Positions 21,251 to 32,717 of a DNA stretch of 64,000 nucleotides are shown here, piece by piece; the stretch's first letter is position 1; each line of letters begins with the position of its first letter. The notes under the pieces were generated by a model. That model made no database searches. It was not told the DNA's origin and saw only the letters and a program-made list of their open reading frames with translations. The stretch comes from Anniella stebbinsi. Lineage: Eukaryota; Chordata; Lepidosauria; Squamata; Anniellidae. The translations under genes were made by a program, and so were the position numbers. Location: the NCBI GenBank assembly GCA_029215795.1, contig JARDYH010000006.1, positions 24,443,501 through 24,507,500 of the forward strand, in the 5' to 3' direction.

Positions 21251-22960
21251 AATATATATGGCTTCTTATTCTGAACAGTTAACTTTAAGTTTCATAAACA
21301 TCAGAAAATGGAAGATTTGTGTCCTAGAAGGCTTAGAAGACACTATTGTCACTTATAAACAAGAACAGAAGAGACACAATGTCTTGTTCCAGCTGGGTCA
21401 GGCTGAAGACTATGCAAATACCAGGATGAATCCAAATAGGGACATCAATTATGCAGGCAATGAACAAGCACAAAGGTTTCCGTTCAGAAAGGGAACAGGC
21501 TAAGGTGATCAAGGCACAGACAATAGCTAATGCACAATTTAACCAGGCAAGTAGGTGTTGACCAGAAGAGACATCTGGGGCGTAGCCAAGGTCAAAACAC
21601 AGGAGGGCAGTAAAGTAGAAACACAAACCAAGCAGCAGAGTCAGGTAGGAGCCCACAGCAGTTCATATGGCACAGTCAGGAAAAAACAGGATACTAGAGA
21701 CTAGAGTTGACAGCTGATATAGCTAGGGCTCTTAAAGCCCCACCCAGGGCTCAGCTGCATCATGTTAGAGGCTTGTGTCAGATGTCCTTCTCATGGGGAG
21801 AGCCAAACACATGAGAAGTCCTTTTCAGTAAGTGAACACTCCTTCACGTGGCCTGTCCACCATCCTTTAGTGGATCTTAAGACAACAGCACTCTCGGGGA
21901 CTAGGTGGTTGCTCAGCATCCCCCTTTGCTTCAGAAGCTGAGCTTTCCACTCTTTGAGGGGAATGATCCAAAGCTTCTCTCCTGAGGGCCCAGGGCCCTC
22001 CCAGTCAGCCTTAGTATCCCCTGAAGTGATTTGTTCCTTAGGGACATCTGACTCAGGAGGTTTCATCCTTTGAAAAGGATTCCTCCAAGGGAGGCATGGC
22101 ACACAGGAAACCTCTGGTACCACCCAGATTCAACTAGGACAGGTGACACCTAGTGACTAAACTATATAACGTGCATCAACTGAAACAAGCTTTGTAGTAG
22201 AGCACATGCTGCAGCATGAAGAAGCCCCTTGATTTATTTCTAGGCACCTTCACCTAAAAGGATCCAAGACAGCAGGACTGGGAAAGCCCCCAGACACCTC
22301 CAGCCAGAATAAACACTGGAATAGCATAACTGTAAAGCAGCCTCACATGCTCAGACTCTAAGTGCTGTGTAAGGTAATGAGGGTCTACTATGGAATGATA
22401 ATTAAGCATTCATGTTCTACTTCCCTTCTCTAAATTTAACAGTAAAAATAATTAATGTGGCAAGACTACACACCCATGATTCATTATCCTCTGGGCACAA
22501 GATCTTTGCTATCCTAATTTTTCCTTTACTTTCTTCTCATTTCCCATTAATAGTATGAGTCTCCATAATTTGCCAGATGAAAAGGCAGCAAAATTTACCA
22601 CATGGGTGGTTCCAGCTGGGGAGCAATGACTCTCCCTCAACAACATGCCTGCCTCTACTTCATCATCCTAGGCCCACTCTTCTGCCTCCCTCTAATCAGA
22701 GGAAGATAAATTCTTCACTCTACCCAGTGGGCACTGGTACAGAGGGCTATTTGTGCAAAGAGGTGCTGTTTCTAAATAGCACAATTAGAAGTGTGATTTT
22801 ACTGATCACAGTCTACAACTTGGGCTAATCAGAGCAGGTCAGCTTTCTGCCAAAGTTCTCCGGCATGAGCAAACAGGACGAGAAAATTGATATTTTGTGT
22901 GCGACTGGTCTAAGTGGCAAGGAGGGGGTGGATTTGTGGCTTTTGAGTTGAGTTTGGGGC
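21251..22960. other. No gene recognised
   Basis: Non-coding, mixed composition. The stretch at 21340-22130 carries several short overlapping frames without a domain. A retroelement LTR or internal piece is possible, but no terminal repeats were found. Confidence 0.4.
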
Positions 22961-23004
22961 TTTTATGAAGGTTTCTTTCTCTCTATATTGGGGTTTGTCC
23001 TCTG

Positions 23005-23497
23005 TCTGGCTGGTTTCGCACAACACATTAGACAACGGAGGGGGAAATAGCGTACTGACCGTGCGTTAGGTAGGCAGTGCTCCCCACATGACACATTGCT
23101 TTGCTGTCCATTGAGCAGCTGAAAGTTCTGGCATCCATCTTGGTTGCAGCGGCTCCTCCCTCCCTCAGTCCTCCAGCCGTATCCCAGCATGCACCACATA
23201 TTCTGCCAGCTGTATCAGAGCAGCCGGGGTTTGTCGGCTGCTCCGGCCAGCAGAACTCTATGCCCAAACGGAACAGTCCACGGAGAGAGGGGGGTTGGTT
23301 TCGGACAACACTTTAAACAACGGCTTCAGGCTAAACAATGTGCAAGCCCGTTGTTTCTCTCTGTTGCTTAATTGGGCAGAATAGCGTACTGTCAGTTGTG
23401 TGTGCATGGTGTGTAACCCTCCACATAACACAATAAGCAACACAACTGACGGTTGCTGCCCCCCCTCTGTTGCCTAATGTGTCATGCGAAACCAGTC
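23005..23497. mobile_element. ~490-bp foldback element, probable hAT-like MITE
   Basis: The left end GCTGGTTTCGCACAACACAT and the right end (inverse of GACTGGTTTCGCATGACACA) form terminal inverted repeats of about 35 bp with mismatches. Candidate flanks CTCTGTCT (left) and CTCTGTGT (right) agree at 7 of 8 bases. The interior repeats AACAACGG and CAACACA blocks in both orientations. No transposase. Confidence 0.7.
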
Positions 23498-23599
23498 TCT
23501 GTGTGCTTAGGATGCTGAGTCATCTGTCTGTTTCCCCCCTTCTAAATTGCTTGTTTAAGTTGGGGGTGGAGCTTTGACTGCTGGGTCACCTGACTCAGC

Positions 23600-24880
23600 C
23601 TGCTGCTATAAGAGGTTGTGGCTTCTGGATGGGGCTGTAGTCAGAGCTCATTAATTCTGTATCAAAGTACTCTGTTTCAGTTAGCATATGGCGTGAGTGA
23701 ACAAGGGAGTTTAGTGTGGAGTTTAGTGGGAGCCGTTGCGGGGAGTGCATGGAAATGGCCGAATCATCTGAGATGCCTAGCACCGTGGAAATGGAGGGCG
23801 TTGACCTGTAGGATGTATGGCATGGTTGTCTTGCTGCCTGAGGACAATAGGAACTACATCTGCAGCAAGTGCAAGCTAGTAGCCCTTGTGGAAGAAAAAG
23901 CGAAGAAGCTTGAGGCATTTTTCTGCGCACTGCAACTAATCAGAGAGTCAAAGGTTTGTAGACGAGAGGCAGGAGGGCCCTCCCAAAAGAGCAACAGAAG
24001 GGGGGAGGTTTCCAAGGAAGAGGAAGATAACAAAGGGCAAGAGTTAGAGGAGTGGAAGAACATGACACATAGGACTAGTAGAATCAGAAGTCCACAGATA
24101 CCGGGTTCTTTCCATGGAGGATGGCCATAGGCTACTTAAAGATGGGAGTCCACCCTGCACTCCACAGACCTCTGAGGATGGCACTCAGGACCATGTGGAA
24201 ATGAGGTATTTAACCACCAAACCAAGAGGAGGAAATGTTTTCCCATGGAAGGTGACCCTGGGCTACCTGTAGCTGGGACACCACCCTGCACTCCATGGAA
24301 GACAATGGGAAAGGTACGCAGGCCCACATGGATGGAAGAAATTTAACCACAAACCCAAGGAGGTAGTGATTGGAGACTCAGGACCATGTGGAAATGAGGT
24401 ATTTAACCACCAAACCAAGAGGAGGAAATGTTTTCCCATGGAAGGTGACCCTGGGCTACCTGTAGCTGGGACACCACCCTGCACTCCATGGAAGACAATG
24501 GGAAAGGTACGCACGCCCACATGGATGGAAGAAATTTAACCACAAACCCAAGGAGGTAGTGATTGGAGACTCCCTACTGAGAGGGACAGAGACATGTTAA
24601 CTGGACCTCCAAAAACTATGGGATTCTGGGTAGGAAAGTAAAGGAATTGGAGGCACAAGTGGTGTTTCTATCAGTCCTTCATGCTGAAAGTCAGGCATTG
24701 GTAGAGAAAGGATATTGAAAGCTGGCTACTTAGATGATGTCATCAGGATAGGCTTGGTTTGGTTTCATGGGTCATGGCCTGCAATGCCAATATGAAGGAC
24801 TCCTGGCAAACAATGGGGTGCACCTCGCAGGGATTGGGAAGAATGCTTTTTGGCATGAGCCTTGTAAACCTTGAGCTCCA
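23600..24880 (+). pseudogene. Decayed LINE ORF1 of CR1 type, with internal tandem duplication
   Basis: A 170-codon frame contains NYICSKCKLVALVEEKAKKL, a CxxC zinc motif running into a coiled coil. This is the usual start of CR1-clade ORF1 proteins. Further on, about 24750-24850, a translated piece ending with the GVHL-x-x-x-G motif resembles the C-terminus of the esterase-like domain in these ORF1 proteins. In between, the frame is lost. The 193-bp tandem repeat (24183-24568) lies inside. No RT follows in the expected order. Confidence 0.6.
24183..24568. repeat. 193-bp tandem duplication
   Basis: ACTCAGGACCATGTGGAAAT starts at 24183 and again at 24376. The two units (24183-24375, 24376-24568) are almost identical through TTAACCACAAACCCAAGGAG. 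It lies within the LINE ORF1 relic. Confidence 0.93.
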
Positions 24881-25125
24881 TCACACCAGCGGTTTAATGC
24901 ATTGTCGCCATATCTGGTATCTGGTATTGCAGTGCAGGACTCACATGACGTCGTCCCTGTCCTGTACCCATCTCACCTCTTTTCCTCCGTTTTGCATATT
25001 ATTTTGGTGCGGGGAAAGTCTGAATTATTTTCCCCAAGTGGATTTAATGCACTCTTAAGCCTCCGTGTAGTGCTGTCCTCTCGCTTTTTCCTTTGTTGGG
25101 GGCGTGTACTTTGAATGGAGTCTTG
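24878..25125 (+). mobile_element. Dispersed repeat, copy 2 (pair of 10383)
   Basis: CATCACACCAGCG, then ACTCACATGACGTCGTCCCT, AGCCTCCGTGTAGTGCTGTC and CCTTTGTTGGGGGCGTG align with 10383-10640. This copy is the better preserved of the two and contains a CRE octamer, TGACGTCG-like, at about 24945. Confidence 0.6.
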
Positions 25126-25364
25126 CTGATGAAGGGGGAGGGTGGCGGGGAGAGGGAGTACATTGCTTGGACTCAAAGAAGGCAATCATCCACAGTATGA
25201 AAGTGCTGGACTGACTGTGCTAGCATCTTGAGTGAATCAGCCTCATTATTTCAGTTAGACTATTACTCCTATTGGCTGGGGGGGGGGGCAGCTCTGTGGG
25301 CAATGAGGGTGGGGTTGGAGCAGTAAAAAGTCCATTCAACCAACTAAGCCCAGGAGGAGGAGAA

Positions 25365-26529
25365 CCATTACTGAGTTACCAAACTTAATTGCTAAACCAC
25401 TTGTTGACTTTCTGTCTTCAATATCTCCAGCCCAATCACTGTCAACAAAGCATTCCATTGTTTGATCCTCCTGGGAAGATATACACAAACAAAGATTTTT
25501 TTGTAGCTTTTAAATACCTTAACACTCTTTTTACACCTTGCCATGTGGCAACTGTAGGTTTTGAGACATACCTACTCAAAATTCCTACTGCACATGCAAT
25601 ATCAGGTCTTGTCCATTGGCTTCAATACAAAAAGCTTCCAATTATTGACTGATACAATAAAGGACTCTTGAATTCTTCATTTCCCACATTTGGCGAAAAT
25701 CAGTCATGGGACTTTCCACACTTTTGCAGTCTTGCATCCCGTACTCTTCAAGTAAATTTTCAATCTTTTTCTTTTGGCTTAACAAATAACATCCATCAAC
25801 TGAGCTGTTAATCTCTACTCCTAAGTAATGTTTTACTTCGCCAAGAGATTTCAATTTGTAACACTTTTGCAGCTGATTTGTAACCTTTTGTATTTGTCCT
25901 GTGGAACTACCTGCCACCAGCAAATCATCTACAAAAACCAAAATAATCATATAGTCATGTCCTTTTCCCTTTGTATACATACAAGGATCAGCAATACTTC
26001 TTTTGAGACTCATTTCTTTTACCAAAGTGGAATTCAGGCAATTATTCCAGCATCTGGCACTTTGTTTCAAACCATAAACAGCCTTTTTTAGTAACCAAAC
26101 TTTATCTGGTTGCTGCTCAAAACCTACTGGCTGCTTCATGTACATTGTTTCCTCCAGATCTGCATTCAGATATGCAGTCTCAAAATCAAAATGATTTACA
26201 AGCATTTTGTTCTTAGCTACAACACTTAAAACCATTCTTAAAGTGTCAGCTTTACATGTTGGAGAAAAAACTTCACGTTTCTGGTTAAAACCTTTAGCCA
26301 CCAAACGAGCTTTGTACTTTGTTTCACCAGACACACAGTTTTTTTTCTTGTACACCCAACGACAAGAAATTGCTTTCTGACCTTCAGGTAATTTGTCTAA
26401 AACCAACACCTTGTTTTCCACAAAACTTTTCATTTCTGCCTGCATTGCATTTAACCATTTCTCTTGTTCCCCACTGGGCAATTGTGACACCTCTTCATAG
26501 GATTTAGGTTCATAATTCACCATGCACAC
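25365..26529 (-). pseudogene. copia reverse transcriptase and truncated RNase H
   Basis: The RT frame spans 295 codons: CRWVYKKKNCVSGETKYKAR, then ARLVAKGFNQK, YLNADLEETMYMKQPVGFEQ, and the catalytic VFVDDLLVAGSS (F-V-D-D, intact). It then passes KHYLGVEI. Beyond a stop at 25642, continuing towards 25365 in shifted frames, come SRYVSKPTVATWQGVKRVLR and DSDWAGDIEDRKSTSG, the linker and first part of RNase H. The rest of RNase H is gone. Confidence 0.93.
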
Positions 26530-26772
26530 ATGAACCTCTTCACTAAACCTTTTGGGAGGTATCCCCTTGTTTGATCTCTAAGATCTCCTGGGATTCAAAC
26601 TGTTTGCTCTTCCATTTCTGCTTTGGAAGTCTCAGGTTTCACAGTTCTAGGAATTAACTCATTACTTGCCCCTTCTTCAAATCTACCTATTTGATTGCTT
26701 TCAGAGCTTCCCATTAAATTCAACATCAAATCAGAATTTGCATGAACCCTTTCCCAATTCTGCTCTTCAAAA

Positions 26773-27395
26773 TTAGCAGATTGTGACACCACAACTTTTC
26801 CATCTCCTAATGAAAAACACCATGACTTTATATGACTTCATGGTTTTGGCTTCCCCCTTCTTTCTCTGACTTTTGGGAATATGCACATGAGCCATTGTGC
26901 CCCAGATATGCAAATGACTCAGATCTGGTTTCTTTTCAAACAATACATGGTAGGGAGTTGTGTTTATAATGCTTGACCATGTTCTATTTGATAAATAGTT
27001 TGCTGACAAAAATGCTTCACCCCACAAATTCTGTTCAGCATTTGCATCAATCATAAGAGCATCCTTGATGTTTTGCAAAACTCAGTTTCTCCTTTCTATT
27101 GCCCCATTTTGCCAAGGACAATGAGGATCAGTGATCCTTTGAGTGACACCAGTTTCTCTGAACCATCTAGAGAATTCATTACTCATAAATTCCCCACCAT
27201 GGACACTTTGCACTTGCAGAACTAACTTCTGAAATCTTTTTTCAGCTCACGTGACCCAGCATTTGAATGCATCAAAAGCTTGTCCTTTGTACTTCAATAA
27301 GTACACCCAGCTGAACCTGGATTTATCATCCATTATAACCAAAGCATACCTTGCTCCCCCTTCACTTGGAGCAAAAGGGCCAATCAAATCTATGC
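26773..27395 (-). pseudogene. copia integrase core remains
   Basis: Broken frames give ARYALVIMDDKSRFSWVYLL (first Asp region), then SVHGGEF where the usual S-D-N-G-G-E-F holds the second catalytic Asp, here replaced. Next comes CPWQNGAIERRN, which keeps the Glu. The C-terminal piece (LWGEAFLSANYLSNRT, HIWGTMAHVHIPKSQRKK) is a separate open frame. Loss of the second Asp and the frameshifts mean no strand-transfer activity. Confidence 0.88.
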
Positions 27396-28103
27396 TCAAA
27401 TATCAAATCCATGCTCAAATATCTCCTTTGACACCTTGTCACTCTTCTGGTTAATGGGTTTGATTTTAGATTTTGATTGTTTGCACACTGCACAATCTAG
27501 AAATCTCTTACATTTATTCAGTTTTACCCCTTGACTTAAATAAGGCATTTTCTGTAAAACTTTAAAGTTTGCATGTCCCATTCTCCTGTGTAAAACATGA
27601 ACACAATTTTCATGGATTGGAATATTACTGGTTTGAGCTACTAAATGCTCACCCACATCCATATAAAACAAACCGTTCTTCAAATGTCCTTGTGCTTTTG
27701 TTAGTCCGTCCCTTTCCACTCTGCAGACATCTTTTTCAAAAACAATAACACATCCTGTGGCTGTTAAGCTTGAAACTTCTAAAAGAGAATAATCTAAATT
27801 GGGAACAAACAAAATATTCAAATTTTCTTTTAAACAAGATATGAAGCACATTCTTTGCCCTTGAACTTCTGCTTTCCTTCCGTCTGCTAGCGTTATAGAA
27901 TCAACTGAAGACTTCCTCAGGCTCACAAACGCTTTTTTATCATTTGAAATAGTTCTGCTACTGGCAGAATCGATAAGCCATACTCCCTCACGAGCAGCCT
28001 CATCGCATCTCACTGTTGCAGACACTTGGTGTGAATAATGACTCACTTCCTCTCTCCTCTCCGGTTGCACACGCTTTTTCTCCTTCCCTCCAGGCAATTT
28101 CAC
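27396..28103 (-). pseudogene. copia protease and GAG-pre-integrase remains
   Basis: The frame runs 235 codons without a break. The protease site reads WLIDSASS where a functional copia protease has DSGA(S/T), so the conserved Gly is absent. The GAG-pre-integrase zinc-binding region follows: VLHRRMGHANFKVLQKMP (the LxHxRxGH motif), then CAVCKQSKSK, the Cys pair that completes an HHCC finger. Confidence 0.9.
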
Positions 28104-28112
28104 TGTGCAAAA

Positions 28113-28826
28113 CTATTTGATGTGCCCTTCCTTGCCGCAACGAAAACATTTCCTTGTGTTTGCCAAAACTCTCTCCACATTCTCTTGTGGAAAATAATTA
28201 ACTGCCTCCTTTGGGGTTTTCCTGTGCGGGTTGTTTTCCATGCCTCTCTCAGCTCTTCTTTGATCCTCCTGCAGTAAACGGCCTGTCAAGTACTGCAGGG
28301 TCAAATCCTGAGAATTCATACATTCAAGGCTTGTAGTCAAAACATCCCAGCTCTGGGGTAGCGAGCTCAGAATAATATAAATTTTATTCTCTTCTGTGAA
28401 AGGCATTCCAATCTCCTGCAGCTGAGCAAAAATATTTCTCATATTTTGCAAATGGTGAGATAAGCTTTATCCCTCCACCAATTTGCTCCTGTACAGCTTC
28501 CTGGTTGAACACATCCGAGAACTGGCAGTTTCTCTTACATAAATCTGCCTCAACTTTGTCCAGCATTCTCGAGCGTTATCCTCCCTTGATATATGGACTA
28601 AATGACTATCTTCCATACATAAAACTATGTTGGATTTAGCCTTTTCATCCATAACATTCCAGGCTTCCGACTCCTCTGCAGTTTGGGCTGCTGGCCGAGA
28701 TAAATGCACCACATTCCAACATCCGTCTTTTTTCAAAAACATTTCCATTTTGAATAACCATGTTAAATAGTTGTGCTCATTTAATCTCCCCATAGGCACT
28801 CCTCCGCTTACTGTTATCTGTGCCAT
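28113..28826 (-). pseudogene. copia gag remains
   Basis: The N-terminal part has the copia gag landmark LNEHNYLTWLFKMEMFLKK (a L-x-x-x-N-Y-x-x-W motif). It continues in another frame as a helical capsid-like region (SSLPQSWDVLTTSLECM) and ends with a CCHC zinc knuckle beginning CFRCGKEGHIK near 28115. At least two frame changes (about 28450-28570) separate the parts. In a working element gag forms the particle and binds the RNA; this copy cannot. Confidence 0.9.
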
Positions 28827-28830
28827 TTCT

Positions 28831-29422
28831 ACTGGCAGGTTGTAAATACTTCTGAAGCAAATCTTTTATTTTGTTAAATTTACTGTATCATATTTATATC
28901 AGTGGAGCTTTAGGAGCTTTGCGATTTGTGGAGGGAACTTACTCATTTAGTGACCAATTCTGAGGTTTTCTAGGGCCCAAATCCAGCCAAAGTTACATGC
29001 TTTCATAACTAGTTCATTTCAGTGGGAGAAAATCACAGGCTTAATTCTTCCATGGGTTTCAGCGACACCTCAATGTGCTGAACTGCCACCTAAGACATCT
29101 AGTTTTATTTTTACCTTTGTCTTGTTGAAAATCCCTCACCACTTTCATTTTTTGGCACTTGAAGCAGAAAAGAATAAAGCTATGGGCTGCTTCAAACATG
29201 TTTTTTTTTTACCTACACAGGTGTAGGGAAGAAAAACACCCCTCTTTGCAGTCATATGTGAAGGTGACTGAAAGAACATTCTATTTGAGACACTGTCACT
29301 GGTATGGTGCAAAATAAATAAATAAATAAATAAAAATAAAAAACATTTCTTACCTGCCTCTCCTTTTGGATCGAGGCAGGGAACAGCAGTGAATATAAAA
29401 TATGATAACATACATAAAATTG
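28831..29422. other. No gene; AT-rich, simple repeat
   Basis: Non-coding. Contains an (AAAT)n microsatellite at about 29309-29341, possibly the tail of an old LINE or SINE. No copia LTR was recognised here. Confidence 0.5.
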
Positions 29423-30500
29423 ATTAAAATTAGGGATGTGCACTGGATCGGACCCGATCCACGATCCGAGTCCGGTCCAGTGGGAAATCGGATAAATTAT
29501 CCGATTTCCGATCCGACAGCTGGATCAGCCGATCCAATCCGAACCGGTCCAAAAAGGCTCCGAACCGGTTCGGCGGATCGGCGGGTGCCCACTGGCGCCC
29601 ACCGCCGCTTCCATTGGCGGGCGCCAGCGGGCGCCCGCCGATGAAAGTGGACAGTGGGGGGGGGAGGAGGGGGGCGCTTACCTTTCCGGCCCGTCCGCTC
29701 CCGTCCGGCGCCGGCAGCTACTACCAGCGGGCTCCGCGGCCTGCTCCAGGGTGGCGCGCCGGGTGATGTCATCACCTGGCGCGCTACTCTAGAGCAGGCC
29801 GCAGAGCCCGCTGGTAGTAGCCGCCGGCGCCGAACGGGAGCGGACGGGCTGGGAAGGTAAGCAGGGGGCGCGCGGAGGGGAGGAGGGGGCGCACGGAGGG
29901 GAGGAGGGGGGCCCTTACCTTCCCGGCCCATCCGCTCCTGTCCGGCGCCGGCGGCTACTACCAGCAGGCTCCGCGGCCTGCTCCAGGGTGGCGCGCTGGG
30001 TGATTACCCGGCGCGCTACTCAAGAGCAAGCCGCAAAGCCGACTGGCGGTAGCCGCCGGCGCCGGACGGGAGCGAACGGCCCTAAAAGGTAAGCAGTGGC
30101 GGGGAAGGGGGCTTACCCCCCCCGGAGCCGTCCGCTTCTATCCGCTGGCGCCCGCAGGCGCCAGCGGATGGAAACGGACGGCCCCAGGGGGGGTAGGGAG
30201 CGCGGGGGAGGGGGCTTACCTGCTGGGGCCGTCCACAGCGGATGGCCCCGGGGGGGAGGGAGTTAGGCCCCCCCTCACCCACCTGCCGCCATTTTTTCCT
30301 CATAGACTTGCATTGCAATGCAAGTCTATGGGGAAAAAAATGGCGGCCGATCCAAAAATTTCCGATTTTTGGATCGGGATCGTACTCAATCCGGTCCGGG
30401 GGGGCTCCGATTTTGTCTGAACCGATCCGTGACAAAATTGGAGGTCCCGATCCGGGTCCCGATCCGATCCGGGGGGTCCGTGCACACCCCTAATTAAAAT
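29423..30500. mobile_element. GC-rich non-autonomous hAT-like element, reverse copy, with target duplication
   Basis: Element 29431-30492, ends TAGGGATGTGCAC and GTGCACACCCCTA, target duplication ATTAAAAT at 29423-29430 and 30493-30500. It is the 3804-5605 family in the opposite orientation: the GCCGCCAT-flanked short palindrome is now near the right end (about 30285-30347). It has two palindromic units instead of five, centred on GATGTCATCACC (about 29764) and a degraded centre near 30002. It is more diverged than the duplicated copies. No transposase. Confidence 0.93.
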
Positions 30501-32245
30501 CATGGTACACATTATTAAAATAGCAATAAAACATCCTAAAAGCATTCTAAAATTCCATTGGATATGCCTGCCAGAAGAGATTAGTTTTTATAGCTTTCTT
30601 AAATTCTAAAAGACAGTTGACGAGTCTTTAACAACCTTAAAGCAATTACTACGTTTGAAAAGAATTTCAAGTTTTCATTGTCTTAGTTTATTCAAAAGGT
30701 TTACGGCGAAAGAAAATTTTCTTGCAGACTTGATTTATATATACTTGGAAATGCTTAGTTCACTGCACAAGTTCGCAAGCTGTTCTTCAGAATTGTGCGT
30801 GCATTGAAGATGAAATATATATTTTGTTAAGAATTACATCAAAATACAACTATATTCTTTTCTTACTATGTAGTAAGTAGTTCTTTAGTTGATTAGAGTC
30901 TATATTGGCCGATAACTGACAGAATTTTGTATATGATTATTTCTTTGACATTCACCAATATTACAATGGATGTCAAAAACAATTAACAAATAATGATACT
31001 TCCGAGAAAGACAAAAACATATGCAACATAGTCAGGCCCTGAGCCCCTTCTGGACTGCCAAGCCCAGCAATTTGTACCAGCTCCCCCCATCTCATCGGCC
31101 CTGAGCACAAATGATCGCCAGTCAAAATTATCAGAACTGTTTTGATTCAGAGAGATTCTTCTTCTTTAAACTGTCCTTCTTCCCTCAATCTTTCACCAAA
31201 CTTTTTGAAATTTTCAGGTTATGTACAACCAACATTTCTTTCTGACACATGTAAATTTCAGGAAGATTGGTGAAACATTTTTGACTTTATGAATGTTAGA
31301 ATGACAACCCCCCACCCCCCAAATACCCCTTTAACATGGCGGAATGTGTTTTTTTCCTGTCGGGCCTTAACTAAAGAGGCACTGCCATGCCTCTTTAAAT
31401 TAACAAAATCCAGGCACATTATATGCATCCACACATTTAACATAGTTGTTTTGGCCGTTAGTCAGATATTTCGAGCAAGTTCACTGCCCCAACCTTCAAA
31501 ACCTGAGTTTCTCTACAGACACCTCTGTCCTTGAACTCAGAAGGGGCTTGGGTGGAACTATTATGTCATTATACCAAAATGGAAGAGAGGATGCTGCAAA
31601 AGCCTAAGTAATAGAATAAATATATTGTGGGTAATGTTGCCTGAATCTTTACTGGCCTAGCTATGTCTTTAGGTGCCCCTTCTGTCATTACCTTTGTACT
31701 ATGAGGACTGCTGGAACCCAGCACCGTCCCATACCACAAAGGTAACAGAAGAAGCCCTGGGCTACATGGGAAGTCTCCATATGACATGGCCATTGAACCA
31801 GTTTATGGGAGAGGCAGTACTGGTTGGAGTAAAGCTGCATCTAAGGGGCTTTGAGCTTCTGATGATTCCTTCGTGGTGCAGGAGGGAGCCACACTGACGC
31901 ACCTTCCATGATATGGAGGTCACTTGAGAAAGAGCCCTCAGTGCCATGAAGGAGGCTTCTTGATTTAACCTGCTAAGAGTGATATCTCAGCTAATTGTCC
32001 TAATTCCAGGTGAATTGGCCTGCTGTTCATTCTATATCTGCCAAAGGAACTTGCTGCACTAGGGCAGGTGTTTGCATGCTCCTTTTACAAACCACATTTT
32101 AAAGGTATTGCTCTTTCAGAGCGAGCAGCATGAATCTTTGTGAAGAAGATAGGGCATGACATAAAATGTATGTAGTTCAAAATAAGTGCTCATGGATTGG
32201 AGCCCACTTACAGATGCATGAGTTAAAGTTCATCAAATATTACAT
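30501..32245. other. No gene recognised (presumed PCDHA intron)
   Basis: AT-rich, apparently unique sequence without coding frames or recognised repeats. Confidence 0.5.
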
Positions 32246-32334
32246 TAAGGGCACAATCCTATGCATGTTGACTGGGGAATGCTGGGAGTTGTAGGACTTC
32301 TTTCTGTCTAAATATGCACAAGATTGTGCCCTTA
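32246..32334. mobile_element. 89-bp MITE with TAAGGGCACAATC ends
   Basis: TAAGGGCACAATC at the left is exactly inverted at the right (GATTGTGCCCTTA). The flanks ATTACAT (left) and GTTACAT (right) suggest a slightly decayed duplication. Contains GGGAATGCTGGGAGTTGTAG. Confidence 0.7.
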
Positions 32335-32700
32335 GTTACATATCTATAAGTCCTCAGAAACAGGGAAGATTTCTAAAATATTTGTTTGTAATATTCCAGT
32401 TGTGAAGATAAATGACGACAAAGGGGATACTAATTTTTTCCCACCTATTCCATCCACTGAAATGTTGCCATCCCCAAACCATGTTGAATTTAGCATTCCT
32501 TGACTTATCATTTTCCAGAGTTTGGAAATAAGCATTAAGCAATGTGAAATGTAAATTGGAGAAGACCAAACCCATCTATGGAGGAGTCTGTGTGTAGTTA
32601 TGGCTTAGTTTTTATCCTTATTTGAGAGGATCCCAAGTGCATGGTATTATAAGCTGCAGGCTAACAAAATGCCGTGCTTGTGCCACAGGGTTTTAATATC

Positions 32701-32717
32701 TGTTTTGACTTTTCCAG
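32701..32717 (+). promoter_or_regulatory. 3' splice acceptor of the PCDHA exon
   Basis: TGTTTTGACTTTTCCAG: a pyrimidine-rich tract and CAG directly before the conserved coding sequence. The coding phase requires one base of the split codon from the preceding exon. Confidence 0.9.

Larger units (their letters stand above)
25365..28830 (-). mobile_element. Ty1/copia LTR retrotransposon, decayed, both LTRs lacking
   Basis: Read on the minus strand, the order gag, protease, integrase, reverse transcriptase, RNase H identifies a copia-type (not gypsy-type) element. The 5' end starts at the gag start near 28826, with no LTR or primer-binding site recognised beyond it. The 3' end is lost within RNase H at about 25365. 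Several frameshifts and stops interrupt it, described piece by piece in the next entries. Ty1/copia elements are sparse in vertebrates but known in squamates and fishes. Confidence 0.93.

Noticed and set aside
1..32700. Search for PCDHA constant exons 1 and 2
   Set aside because: No stretch matching their expected conserved coding sequence was seen by eye; short exons could be missed, so this is not proof of absence.
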